DNA of 64,000 bases from Perilla frutescens (taxonomy: Eukaryota > Streptophyta > Magnoliopsida > Lamiales > Lamiaceae): assembly GCA_026008535.1 (NCBI GenBank), contig BRKX01000017.1, positions 10,804,501 to 10,868,500 on the forward strand, in the 5' to 3' direction. Of the stretch, positions 36,561-48,845 are shown piece after piece. Each line of letters opens with the position of its first letter. The stretch's first letter is position 1. Under the pieces are notes generated by a model. It saw only the letters and a program-made list of their open reading frames with translations, did not search any database and had not been told where the DNA came from. The position numbers and the translations under genes are program-made.

Positions 36561-37886
36561 GTTCACACCAACAACTTACGCTGCATATTTTTCCATGCAC
36601 TTTTGCCTTCAAATTGGTCTATGATGCAGATGTGCTTAACCATTAATATGCAATTTGTCTTAAATGTGTTTTAGCTTTATGACATATTGACATTGATACG
36701 CATATGGCAGAGCTCTGGGAAAAATGAGGGAAAAAACATTCTATTTGAGAGATCATCAAGGTATGAAAACTTTTCCCTAAAACGCATATATACAATTGAG
36801 TTGTAATTTTTCTAGTATTACTTATTTTTTGTTTCCCTTATAATTTAAATTGTCTTTAATGTTTGTTGTTAGTTGTGTTTCTTGCCATCTTTATTATTAA
36901 CTGGATATGCTCTCTGTCAAAATCCCAAATCAATTTTGGAACTTGACAACTAAATTCCTCCAAGCATCTAACTATCATGTTTTTTTGTCAAATTCATGTT
37001 TTGTATAATACTGAAATTGATTTCAGTACTTAATGATCCAATAACTTCAAACTTGTGGTATTTATTTTCTGTTTCCATATTTATTTTCAGTTAATTGTTT
37101 GATTTAATCAATGTCAATATTTAAAAGTAACAAAGTAATCACATCAGATAAAATGTGATATTTTGGTGATGCTCTTCAGCTGTTTTCATCTCTGCTCTTA
37201 TATTTTTGGATTTGCAGATTTTCCAATTTAGATTGCATGTCAAATTATTAACCATCTAATATTGAGTTTTGTTTGGTACATCCAGTATCAAAGTCATGAG
37301 GGTAATACTTGGAGTCTCTGAATTTTGGGGTCTTCTCATTATATGCATGTTTTGGATTTCATAAATTTGGGAACCATCTGATCTGGTGTTGATTGCTGCA
37401 TCTTTATATGTATGTTGAATTGGTGTTTTATAGCTCTTGCGGCACTATAGTTGAAGTAGGGAGATCTTAATGTGAATAATATGTTACTGCTCGATGCCCT
37501 ACTCTGATATGAACTGCAGCAACTGTTATATGTGTTCAGTTTGGGTGTATTGACTCCTACTACATTAGAGATGAAGTAGGGAGGGCTTAATATGATTAAT
37601 ATGTTGTTATTTGATGCCCTGCTATCTCTATTTGCATGTTTTGATTGAATGGTAAGAGTTAAGATAACGGTTCCCTTGCTATTTCTACTGTATATATATA
37701 GGCTGCGATGTTATTAACTGTCAGTTGCAGCCCTTGCAGGTTCACATGTGTTTGAATGATTGAAATGTTGTTGAATCATGTGGGTTCGTATGCTGCTTAA
37801 TCCCCTTCTATACTTTTAGATTGTTTGATTTATTTTTATTTTATTTATAATCTTTTTTGTTGTTGCATTTAGTTGATTTCATGCAG

Positions 37887-37937
37887 TGGTCAAAGCTTAA
37901 AACAACGCAAGTGAAGAAGCAAAAGGAAAGAGAATGA
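37887..37937 (+). pseudogene. Last-exon-like fragment in the CACTA element
   Basis: After an ATGCAG acceptor the frame reads WSKLKTTQVKKQKERE and stops at TGA. It is a short, basic C-terminus. It may be the end of the gene whose first exon is at 35298, but this is inference from order and strand only. Confidence 0.35.
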
Positions 37938-38236
37938 AGAATACTTGACTTCTTTTTTAGGTTTTTATGAACTTTTGAATTTTTAGTATTTGGATATTAG
38001 TCTTTTAATTAAGTATTTGGATATTATTTTTTAATTTTCTCATTCATGAATGTATAACGTACATTGTATATATGTTATATGAAGTGGATTATTGTTGATT
38101 TTTAGTTATTTATTTTGAGAAAATTTGTAAGCAAGTATCAAATTGTAAAAAAAATATAAAATTGCAAATTAATATAATTAAAAAATATAATAAATCAAAT
38201 TACAACGGGCATACTGACCGTTGTCTATTGTTTAAT

Positions 38237-38429
38237 AGACAAGGGGTAATCCGCGTTGTTAATAGAGGTGTTGTCTATTGGCGCACGCTAATAGACAACG
38301 GTTAATACCCGTTGTCTATTTGTTAATAGACAACGGGTATTAACCCGTTGTCTATTAGCGTGCGCTAATAGACAACACCTCTATTAACAACGCCCGATTT
38401 TCCTAAAGACAACGCGGATTACCCGTTGT
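38237..38429. repeat. Long palindrome near the right end of the CACTA element
   Basis: The arms meet around 38320-38325 (TTGTTA loop). Left arm 38237-38319 and right arm 38326-38429 share, inverted, AATAGACAACGGGTATTAAC, GCGCACGCTAATAGACAAC and GGATTACCCGTTGTCT. The right arm has an extra segment with CCCGATTTTCCTAAAG. Confidence 0.8.
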
Positions 38430-38452
38430 CTATAAGCAATTTTCTTGTAGTG

Positions 38453-40919
38453 AAAAAGCAATATGTTGTCAAACAAAAATGCATAAATGTTGGATTTCTC
38501 ATACATCTCTTCGAGTGGAAAACAGTTACAACTGGTACTTTAACAACAGATGTTCAAGGCACATGACTAGAGATTGTTTAGTTATGCAGAACTTAAAACC
38601 TTGCTCCTCAAACTTTGTTACATTCGGAGATGGCAAGAAAGGCAAAGTTATGGGAAAATGAGAATTCATTGTGGAAGGGATGCCCAAGATGAAGAAGGGA
38701 ATGTCGGTCGATGGTCTAAAATTTAATCTTATCGGGATCAATTAATTATGTGATGATGACATGACAGTTGTATTCACCAAAAGAATTGCAGGGTGTTGAA
38801 AAAAGAATAATGACTTATTCATGGAAGGCAAGAGATCTACTAGCAAATGTTATCGGCTTTATGTACCTACACAAAATGGAGTAACATGTCAAAGAACATC
38901 ATTAGAGGAATTAGAGATATGGCATCAGAAACTTGGTCACATTCACTTTAGAAATCTCTAGAAGATCATCAACAAGGAGATGGTTAGAGGAATCCCTTGG
39001 ATCAAAGTCAAACGTGATAGAATTTGTGGTCCTTATCAAGTTGGGAAGCAGATTACGTCTCAGTATAAAGAAGTTCAGGATAGAACTTCACATAGAGTTT
39101 TAGATCTTCTTTATATGGATCTAATAAGACCTATGATGGTTGCAAGCTATGGTGGGAAGAATTATGTCTGTCTGTGTTGATGATTTCTCAAGATTCACTT
39201 GGTTAGATTTTCTAAGAGACAAAACTGAGGCATTCATGGCATTTAAGAAGTTAGTCTGCATGATCACTGTTGAAAAGAATCTACAAGTTGTAAGAATTCG
39301 AAGTGATTATGGAAAAGAATTTGAGAATCAGTCATTCAATGACTTTTATAATGAGAATGGGATTAGCCATGAGTATTCAGCACCAAAGGCTCTACAACAT
39401 AATGGAGTGATAGAACAATGATTGTTGCTAAAGATATTGCTTCAATGTTTAAGGAATAAGCTATCAACACAACACGTCATATTAGCAATCGTGTCCATGC
39501 CAGACCAAGTACTATTCTATATAAAATCTAGCATGAGAAAAAATCAACTGTGAAGTACTTTTATGGTTTTGGAACTACTTGTTACATCTTGAATAATAGA
39601 GAGTATCTCAGCAAGATGAACAATCATGGAGTAGAAGGTATATTTGTAGGATATTTAAAAAGTAGTAAATCATACATGATTTACAATAAGGAAACCAAGG
39701 TTGTTGTTGAGTCTGTAAATGTGAGATTTGATGATCCAATTGATCCTGCTAGTTCTACAGAAGACGATGTACATACGGATGTGTTTGGACATTCTGGTAT
39801 ACATTCTGACTCAAAAAGTGAAGGAGAAGATCAGGGTGTAACTCAAAGAAAGCCCTCACGTTACATCATCAAAGATTATCCAACTAATGAAGTTATTGGT
39901 GATATCAATGAAGGAAGAATCACTAGAAGCAGACGCATAAAGAGATTACATGAAGAGATATCTAATGTCTGCTTCACATCAAAGATAGAACCAAAGAATG
40001 TTCGAGAAACTCTAGAAGATGCTTACTGGGTTGAAGTAATGCATGAGGAATAACTGTAGTTTAAGAACAATGGTGTTTAGGATTTAGTGCAGGAACCTGA
40101 ATGAGTGAATATTATAGGAACAAAGTGGATATTCACGAATAAAATAAATGAATATGAGAATATTACAAGGAATAAAGTCTTAAAGCAAGACTGGTTGCTC
40201 AAGAATATTCACAGATTGAAGGAATAGACTTTGATGAGATATTTGCTCCTATTATAAGAATTGAATTTGTAAGATTACTTCTTACCATGGCCTGTATGAT
40301 GAAATTCAAGTCTATTAGATGAATGTTAAGAGTGCTTTTCTGAATAGATTCCTAAAGAAGGATGTATATGTTGCACAGCCAAAAAGGATTTGAAGATCCA
40401 CACTATTCAGATCCTATTTAAAAACTCAAGAAGGCTTTGTATGGTTTGAAACAAGCTCCTCGGGCTTGGTATGACAGACTGACATCATACCTAGTAAGCA
40501 AAGAATATAATAGAGAAGGAGAGGATAGAACACTATTCATCAGAAAGGACAAATCACAAGTTATTGTGGTTCAAGTAAACGTTGATGATATAGTGTTTGA
40601 CTCAGTATCCGACAAGATGATCAAGGAGTTTATCAAGGACATGGAATCAGATGACGGTATTTTCATGTTTCAAGCTGGAGACTTCTAAACATAAAATGAT
40701 TCCAATTAGCACCGCTACAAAGATTAAAAATGATGATATAGGTAAAGAAGTAGATCAAACCATATACAGAAGCATGATTGGGAGTCTTCTCTATGCAAGC
40801 AGACCATATATTTACTACAATGTAGGAGCCTGTGCAAGATATCAAGCATCTCCTAAAGAAGGTAATTTGAAAGTAGTGAAGAACATCATCAAGTATGTCA
40901 ATAGAGCTACTATACTATG
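38453..40919 (+). pseudogene. Element E protease, integrase and RT
   Basis: Protease region WYFNNRCSRHMT (near 38533), where related copies have WYFDSGCSRHMT, so the catalytic Asp and the DSG are lost. Integrase has YMDLIRP, DDFSRFTWLDF, IRSDYGKEF and a degraded HNGVIEQ. RT includes KALYGLKQAPRAWY and VNVDDI (near 40578). It ends in RNase H-adjacent YNVGACARYQASPKEG at the F insertion (40920). Many stops and shifts. The continuation is at 52389. Confidence 0.88.
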
Positions 40920-41967
40920 TGTTGAGTATGACGTGTTCCAGATGATGTTATCACTTCATTTCATAACAGCGCAATCAATGTCATATCTAATGATGTTTTG
41001 TCATTCTCGTCACATCGAGTATAACACTCGGAACATTGATCTTATCCTTTCCTAGTATTTTGAATTGATGTATTTTAAATTAATCTGAATATATTGTCAT
41101 ATTTATCACATTTTTATTTCCACATAGTTAGGGATTTATTAGATATTTTATTTTGAATTAAAACGTGGATAATGTTTGATTTTGACTTGTTCAAAATTTG
41201 TTCCGAATTTGTAGGGGACGTGATGTTCCCACTCTCCATTAAACACTAACCGTTGCAGGTGAATGTGGGTTACTGGAGTAACCGTTATTATTGCACGATG
41301 TTGAAGAACGTGTGCCACGCAATGTAGAAGATGGTTATCTCTAGTCCGCTCCAGCAATAGGTAGTGAAAGGCGGTTGATTCATGTCCAAGTCATCTAGGA
41401 TCCTGAGGCAACTGCCTAGACAAGATGGAGGAAGACCTTAAAATCATTTATACAAGCAGGTTATCACTGTGGTTTGTGAGAAGCTCTGAACCTTGCATCT
41501 AGTGTCGTCTCTAAAGTCCAAGACATCTTTCTCGACATCTGTCTAGCATCCCAATCAGCTGGAGACTTTCATTTCAGTTATGTCTGTAGGTTAGATAGTC
41601 AACTTAGAGAAGTCTAGGATTTAGAGTTACTTGTTATAATCTATCTATGTGTTTAGATATGTTTGTTTTGAGTGATTATTCTAGTGAGTAGAGCTAGGAT
41701 AGTCCTCTGTGTGTTTTATGCAGTGTTGTCAAGGGAGTGAACCGAGACAACATCAGCATTGTTTTTGTTTATCACTTGTGCTAGTGAATTTCGCCTTGAA
41801 GTAGTAACACACTGTAAGGAATGTGATTTAAAATTTATTTTGTGCAAAATTTTGTTTACGATTCTGCTGCATGTTGAAGGTAACGTGGTAACACTAGCTT
41901 CAACATTTCATTTAACTTTGCAATTTACATCCGTAATTCACATTGTTTCAGGTAACAAATTCTAATA
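40920..41967 (+). repeat. 5' LTR of element F
   Basis: 1048 bp, TGTTGAGTATGACG to TTCTAATA (CA-to-TA change at the end). It lacks an 18-bp segment present in the 3' LTR (around 51826-51850). Confidence 0.93.
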
Positions 41968-41969
41968 AG

Positions 41970-41982
41970 TGGCATCAAGAGC
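41970..41982 (+). other. Primer-binding site of element F
   Basis: TGGCATCAAGAGC, a diverged version of TGGTATCAGAGC, two bases after the LTR. Confidence 0.7.
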
Positions 41983-42031
41983 CGATACTTGACATACAAA
42001 GTACTCGATCCGGTGTTGCTTGAAATCTGTG

Positions 42032-45000
42032 ATGGATATTCAGATTAATCAATGTTGTCCTCTTGCTCTAGACAACAATGGTGGAAACTATGTCATGTGG
42101 AAATCTCGAATGAAGATTTACATCAAATCTATCGATGAAAGAACATGGATGGCAGTTATTAAAGAATGGAGCTCTCTTAGGATGGAAGGTCCGAATGGAC
42201 ATTTTATGTTATCTCTAGAATCTCAATGGACAAATGATGAGAGAATAATCTCAAATTTTAATGCTCGCGCTCTGAATGCGATTTTTGTTTCAGTCGATGT
42301 TCCATGCTTCAAGATGATTTGTAATTGTGTTACTGCATATCAAGCATGAACCATTCTTCAGAAACATTGTGAAGGGTCTGCCAATGTAAGGAAGACCAAA
42401 CTGAGGCACTCACATCAAAATTTGAAAATTTACATATATTTGAAGATCAAACTATTTCATCTTATGCTGAAAAATTTTGTGAGATCTTAAATTAATCGAC
42501 CGCTCTTGGGAGTCCAATCTCTAATGAGAACATGGTTAGCAAGTTGCTTCGAACTCTCCCAAAAAAATTCAATATGAAAATTTCTGTAATTGAAGAAGCA
42601 CATGATGTGGGAACTATGAGTATGAGTGAAGCGGTCAGCATCTTCTAACGTTTGAGATGAAACTGCAAAACCAGAAGGCAAACTCAACTTCAAGGGGAAT
42701 TACTCTCCAAACAGCAACTGTGTCATCTGATGTTCATCATGATGTTGACAGTCTTCAGAAAATTAACGAGGAAGAGAATCTTAGTGTTGCACTTCTGATA
42801 AAGAAGTTCAACTCACTGGTTCGGTCCATGAAGAAAAGCCCCCAAATATCAAACCTCGACGGCTGTTTGACTCTCCATCCTCATCAATATCAAACTCTAG
42901 AAGATCAAATGTTAAGAAGGAAATTGCTGAGACTAGGAAAGACATTGATTCAGTTTAATGTAGAGGATGTTTTGGATTTGGTCATTACTCCAATGAATAC
43001 CCAACAACATGAAGAAGACAGAGAAATAATTTCAATGCTGTTCTCAATGATGAGTCTGATACTGAAAATGATTCAGATCAGAGAGTGTTGTTCATCAATG
43101 TCATGGAGGAAGATGACCAGATTATTGATGCCCTGAACGGTATTGATGAACTTGACGAACTCGAGATTGAAGAATGTGAAGTTGAAGATGAGGTTCTTCC
43201 AGATGTTAAAGATAAAGCCACTGGGATCTCTCCCAATACTACAAATTGGTATGAAATGACTTTGCTGGATGAGTTTAATCATACTTCTAAGATCAGAGAG
43301 GATGATCCACAGGAAGAACGCCCCACTGTCTATCTTGAATAGCTCAATGATGTTGTGAATCAAGTCTGCATTTAATTGACAGCTCAATCAAAAGAACTGA
43401 GATTTCTTATTGAAGAAAACCAGCTTCTTAGAGAGAAGGTTGTAAGCCTGGAAATTAGACTCATGAGGAGTGATGCTGAAATTAGCAAACTGAAGAAGGA
43501 AGTGGAGAGCACCTCAAGAACCTTTCAGAAATGGAATCAAAAGGAACGAATGTCCTAAATGAAGCCTTAACATTGGGACAAATAGACAGGGCTGGACTGG
43601 GATTCTCAAACAAAACTTCCATGTCTTCCTCAAACAACAACTATGTTGATGAGGTCGAGCTAGGCAAAGAAGAGGATGATCCGGAGCTGCAATTGAGAGG
43701 TCCTATGACGCGTTTGCGAGCGAAGAAGTTACAAGCTTATTTACAAGCTTCCGTACGTTGCAAATTCGAAATGCATGGAGATGAAGTGAAGAACAGCTCG
43801 AGATTGATCACCATGCTATCCATTGATGATGAAGAAGGAAGCATGAAGACGTGAGAAGAAGAATCACGCCATTTGGACGTGTGCATGAAGAGTTCTACGC
43901 GTTTGCATGGGAATCCGACAAGTTGCTGTTTTTCATGCAAAGGTGGCAAGATTAATTATAACATGGGCCACGAAATTAATCACATTATTTCAGCCCATTG
44001 TTGTGAATAATAAGGTCCAAATAGGTGATAATCATCAAGCCCAAGCCTATTGGGATTTATCCTTATCTAGTTAGATTTAGATAGATTTTTTGTTATCTTA
44101 TTTTTGGTATCTTTTGATTTTATCCTAGTTTGATTAGAATTAGTATATTTTCGATTTCTTTAGCTTTTAGGACTCTAATTTTCGTCCATATATCACTCCT
44201 ATAAATAGGAGTACCTTGTGACATTATTATTGAGACAATTGCAAGAAATAAAGAGTTATTCTCAATCTGTTTCACAATCCTTCGGTTGATCAAAATTTTA
44301 TCTACAATTCTATTGTTCTAGCAAATCAATAGTCTTATTTAGGTTCTTCAGGGTATAATTAAGTACTTGGGAGAATTGCTATCCGGAGAAGCTAGACGTG
44401 CGCGTTCAGGTTTTCAACACGGGTTCGCCGAATTTAGCCGATTCCACAACATACATCGTCGCCGCTCATCCAATCAATTCCAATGACCACCACCACCAAT
44501 TCCAGCCATACCACCGTGATTCTAGCCACCTCAAGTCGTTCCAAGAGTCTACATCGAGTCCTAGTTGTATCTACGTTCCTAGTAAGTTTCTTTATTCGTT
44601 CGAGTCTTATTCGTTTCTAGTCAAGCCTATCATTCATTCTCCTTATTCGTATTGATCCCTTACGCATCCGATGTTGTTCCATTCCTTGCTTCCACGTCCT
44701 TTTATCCATGTCGTGTCCCATAGGTCCCGGGTCACATCATATGTGAAGTTTGTGAAAGAAAACAACTCAAACACATCGACATGGAACAATGTTGAAAATG
44801 ATGATCAGAAGTAATGTAAAGGCTCAAAGGTACGGAAATATGTGTGCCATTACTGTCAGGAGCCTGGACATATCAAACCACATTGCTTCAAGTTTCACGA
44901 TGATGTTGCAACCGGGACAACAACATCAGGGATCACATCAAAGAATAAGAATCCGAAGAAGTACAAAAAGATGAAGATTACATGCAATGTTGTGTACACA

Positions 45001-48000
45001 TCACTAAAGGCTAACATTGTCGGAACATGGTACTTCGACAGTGGATGTTCTCGACACATGACTGGAAATAAGGAGTTTCTTGAAGAATATACCACTACAA
45101 ACAAAGGCAAGTCAGCTACGGAGGAGGAGCTCAAGGAAACATTGTCGGAAAAGGTACCTTGAATGTCAAACATTTTCTTAAGCTCCAGAATATCCTACAT
45201 GTTGAGGGATTGACGACCAATTTGATCAGTATTAGTCAGCTATGTGACGATGGTATGCATGTCAAGTTTGGTAAAAATACTTGTGAAGTATTTGACAAAC
45301 ACGACAAATGTATAATGTTTGGTAGTCGTGCATCTAACAATTGCTACCATACTGACAAAGATGAAACCTACAACACGACTGTAAATGATGAAACAAAGTT
45401 GATTCATCGAAAACTCGGTCATGTGAGTATGGTAAATTTGAAAAAAATGATTGTGTCTGATGCTGTTTGTGGCCTACCAAAGCTGAATGTTGATCACGAT
45501 GTTGTATGTAGTGCCTGTTAAAAGGGAAAACAAACCAGAATTTCTCACAAAAGCTTGAGTGGTTGTCAAACCATAAGATGTTTTCAAGTTTTACACATGG
45601 ACATCATAGGACCAGTCGATACAAAGCTTATGAGTGGTAAGAGTTTCATCCTTGTCATTGTTGATGATTTCTCAAGGTATTCTTGGGTTGAATTTCTGTA
45701 GGAAAAATCTAAAACGTTCAAAGTCTTCAAAAGATTCTACTGCACAATGTGTCTGCAATTTGACACCAATATTGCACGCATAAGAACAGATTATGGGAGA
45801 GAATTTGAGAATGCTGCATTCAGTAATTTGTGTGAAAGGAAAGGAATACTCCATGAGTATTCAGCTCCCAAAACTTCACAACAAAATGGAGTAGTGGAGA
45901 GAAAGAATCGAACTCTGCAGGAAATGTCATGTGCAATATTACAGACCAAAGGGGTTTCAAAGAAGTTGTAGGCTGAAGCTGTTAACACAACTTGTCACAT
46001 CGGGAATAGAGTCTATCTTCGACTAGGAAGAAAGGAGACTTCGTATGAACTTCTAAGAGAGAGAAAGCCAAATCTCAAATATTTTCATGTGTTTGGATGT
46101 GTCTGTTACATCCTGAATGACAGAGATCACCTTGGAAGGTTTGACTTCAAGAGTGATAAAGGATTATTCTTGGGATATGCTTAAAACAGCAGAGCATATC
46201 GGGTTCTTAATCTAAGAACTAAAGCCGTACAAGAGTCTGTCAATGTTGTGTTTGATGATCTTACAGGCCTAACAACAAGGACTGAGGAAGATGATGTGTC
46301 ATTTCTCCTACATAAACCAGATGTGGCCGAAAAGGAGTCCAGTAGCACTGACAAAAGTCCTTTGAAAAGTCCTGATGTCAAATCCAATGTTTCTTCTCCC
46401 TCAGTGAAGGAATCAACATCACCTCAGACACCAAACTGAGACTCCTCATCTGAAAGCGACGATGAACAACTTCCACTGGCTCAGTATGAACCAAGACATG
46501 ATCCTCCAAGGAGAATCAAAAGAGATCACCCAAATTCCCAAATCATCGGGGGATGGATCTCAAGGAGTCAAAACCAGAACAAAAAGCTCAGCCGATGTTG
46601 CTGAATTGGTTAAACAGGTTTGCAAGTCAATGGTTATTAACCTTATGTCCATATCATGTTTTCTATCGAATATTGAACCTAAAAATGTCAGGGAAGCACT
46701 AAAAGATGAATTCTGGATAGAAGCAATGCATGATGAGCTGATTCAGTTTGTTTGAAATAATGTGTGGGAATTGGTTCCAAGGCCTGAAAATAAAAATGTA
46801 ATTGGAACCAAATTAATTTTTAAGAACAAGACTGATGAGTCTGGTAATATGGTCAGAAATAAAACCAGACTAGTGGCTCAAGGTTATACACAAGTAGAAG
46901 GAATAGACTATGATGAAACATTCATTCCTGTTGCTAGAATAGAGTCTATCTGTCTCCTACTTGCCATTGCTTGCCATATTGGGTTTACATTGCATCAAAT
47001 GGATGTCAAAAGCACCTTTCTGAATGGCATTTTGAATGAGGAACCCCATGTTGAACAACCAAAAGGCTTTGAATGTCATCAAAAACCAAACCATGTGCTG
47101 AAATTACACAAGGCCTTGTATGGGCTTAAACAAGCTCCTAGAGCTTGGTATGCTCGACTTACGGAGTTTTTGATTGACTTTGGTTTTTCAAGAGGCGTGG
47201 TTGATAAAACATTGTTTATCAAAAAGATTCACAAGCACTTTACTATTGCACAAATCTACGTTCATGATATTGTGTTTGGATCCACTTGTTCTAATCCCCT
47301 TAGTGAGTTTATTGATGCAATGTGCAGCATATTTGAGATGAGCATGGTCGACGAATTGACATACTTTCTTGGTCTCCAAATCAAGCAAGATAAAGATAGG
47401 ATTTTTTTATCCCAAAGGGAATATGCCAAAAATCTGATCAATCGCTTTGGACTTGAAGCTGCAAAGCCTATGAAGACACCAATGGGATCCTCTGAAAAAC
47501 TTAGTAAAGTTGATGTTGGAGTCAATGTTGATCCAACAATGTATAGAGGAATGATTGGAAGCTTACTCTACTTGACTGCCAGCAGACCTGATATCATGTT
47601 CAGCGTTGGAGTATGTGCTAGATACCAAGCTTAACCCAAGGAGTCTCACTTGAAGGCTATCAAAAGAATAATTCAATATGTTGCTGGTACAGTCGACTTT
47701 GGAATCAAGTATTGTAAAGATACCAACACCAGCCGTATTGGATACAGTGATTCAGACTGGGCAGACGATGTTGATGATAGGAAGAGCAAAAGTGGTGGTT
47801 TCTTCTTTTTGGGGAGCAATATGGTTTCTTGGTCAAGCAAGAAACAAAATTGCATCTCCTTGTCAACAGCTGAATCCAAATACGTTGCAGCTGCTAGTTG
47901 TTGTGCTCAGTTGGTGTGATTGAACCAAATGTTGAAGGACTATGGCATGACAAGCTCATCACTTACCTTGCTGTGTGATAATGCCAGTGCTATTGAAATT

Positions 48001-48198
48001 TCTAAGAACCCTGTTCAACATTCACGCACTAAGCATATCGACATTCGGCATCATTTCATTAGAGACTTGGTGGAAAAGGAGATCATAAACATCAAGTATA
48101 TATCCACTGAGAATCAAACAGCGGATATTTTTAACAAGCCTCTTGATTTTGAGAGATTTTCTACCTTGAGAAAGTCTCTTGGAATGTGCTCTGTTTAA
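42032..48198 (+). pseudogene. Element F gag-pol polyprotein, with a solo LTR inside gag
   Basis: Gag begins at ATG 42032 (MDIQINQCCPLALDN) and has NYVMWKSRMKIYIKSID. It is broken at 43647-44739 by a solo LTR and resumes with NNYVKFVKEN. A CCHC knuckle CHYCQEPGHIKPHC is at about 44845-44886. Protease WYFDSGCSRHMT (45030-45065) keeps DSG. Integrase keeps LHMDIIGP, IRTDYGREF and NGVVERKNR. RT (46762 onward) has TRLVAQGYTQVEGIDYDE, but the YVDDI site is YVHDI (near 47260), losing a catalytic Asp. RNase H ends at 48198 (SLGMCSV). RT-RH is one frame with stops near 47632 and 47917; other parts have frameshifts. Confidence 0.92.
43647..44739 (+). repeat. Solo LTR, gypsy-like, in the gag of F
   Basis: 1093 bp, TGATGAGG to GGGTCACATCA, with a perfect target duplication TATGT (43642-43646 and 44740-44744). 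It carries the same PELQLRGPMTRLRAKKLQ coding stretch near its start and a TATA box (CTATAAATAGGAG near 44210) as the copy at 1613-2801. Removing it and one TATGT restores the gag frame of F. Confidence 0.93.
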
Positions 48199-48845
48199 TT
48201 AAATATTTATGTTTACTAATGTTGAACTCGGTGTGAGTTTGTTTTTCTATTAACATCAGTTGTTTATTTCTTTTAAGTATAGTTCAAGGCTTACTTAATA
48301 AAATTATGTTTTATCTGCTCTTAATTTAACAAAAATCAGCTAATTGAAATTATGTATCTGTGTTTGTGAATGAAACGCCCATGACCCTAAAAAGGTAAAT
48401 TGTAGAAAATTGGGTTTATCTCATTCATTATTTGTCAATGTTGTAGCTGATGTTGTGGCCAAGATTGCAGAGAAACCATATTCTTCAGAAAATATATGCC
48501 TAGAATTATATTATTTTTGTGTGTGGTTTTCATCTCTTTATTTTATTTATTAATAAAAAAAATAGAAAATATTTTGGGGCCCACAAAGATTCACTTTTTG
48601 AATTATTGTGATAAGTACTCGTTTTGATATGGTGTATCCCTATCCACAAACTTCGAATTATTAATTTTTTTTTCAAAAAGTGGGTGATGTGACAATTGGG
48701 CAGTTCTGATTTTTGAGGGTGAGAGTTATATCAATTCATTTTTGGAATTATATTGTTTTTTATTTCTCTCACTCTCTCTTTCTCGAAGCTTTTTTGTCTC
48801 CCACTATTGGTTTCTCTTTTTCTTCAAGCTTTTTACAGATTATCA
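48199..48845 (+). other. Region between pol and the second ORF of F
   Basis: Non-coding, about 650 bp. It ends in a long pyrimidine-rich tract (48765-48836) followed by ACAG (48835-48838), a strong candidate splice acceptor just before the ATG at 48846. Confidence 0.65.

Larger units (their letters stand above)
34608..38452. mobile_element. Non-autonomous CACTA (En/Spm-type) transposon with gene fragments
   Basis: 3845 bp, with inverted ends CACTACAAGAAAATCGC (left) and CACTACAAGAAAATTGC (right, reverse-complemented), similar over about 28 bp. The 3-bp target duplication is AAA (34605-34607 and 38453-38455). Subterminal regions are packed with ATAGACAACG-like motifs in both directions, as expected for CACTA transposase binding. 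No TNPA/TNPD-like region is seen. The interior has 5'-UTR-like CT-rich sequence (34880-35170) and exon-like pieces with splice sites. Confidence 0.93.
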
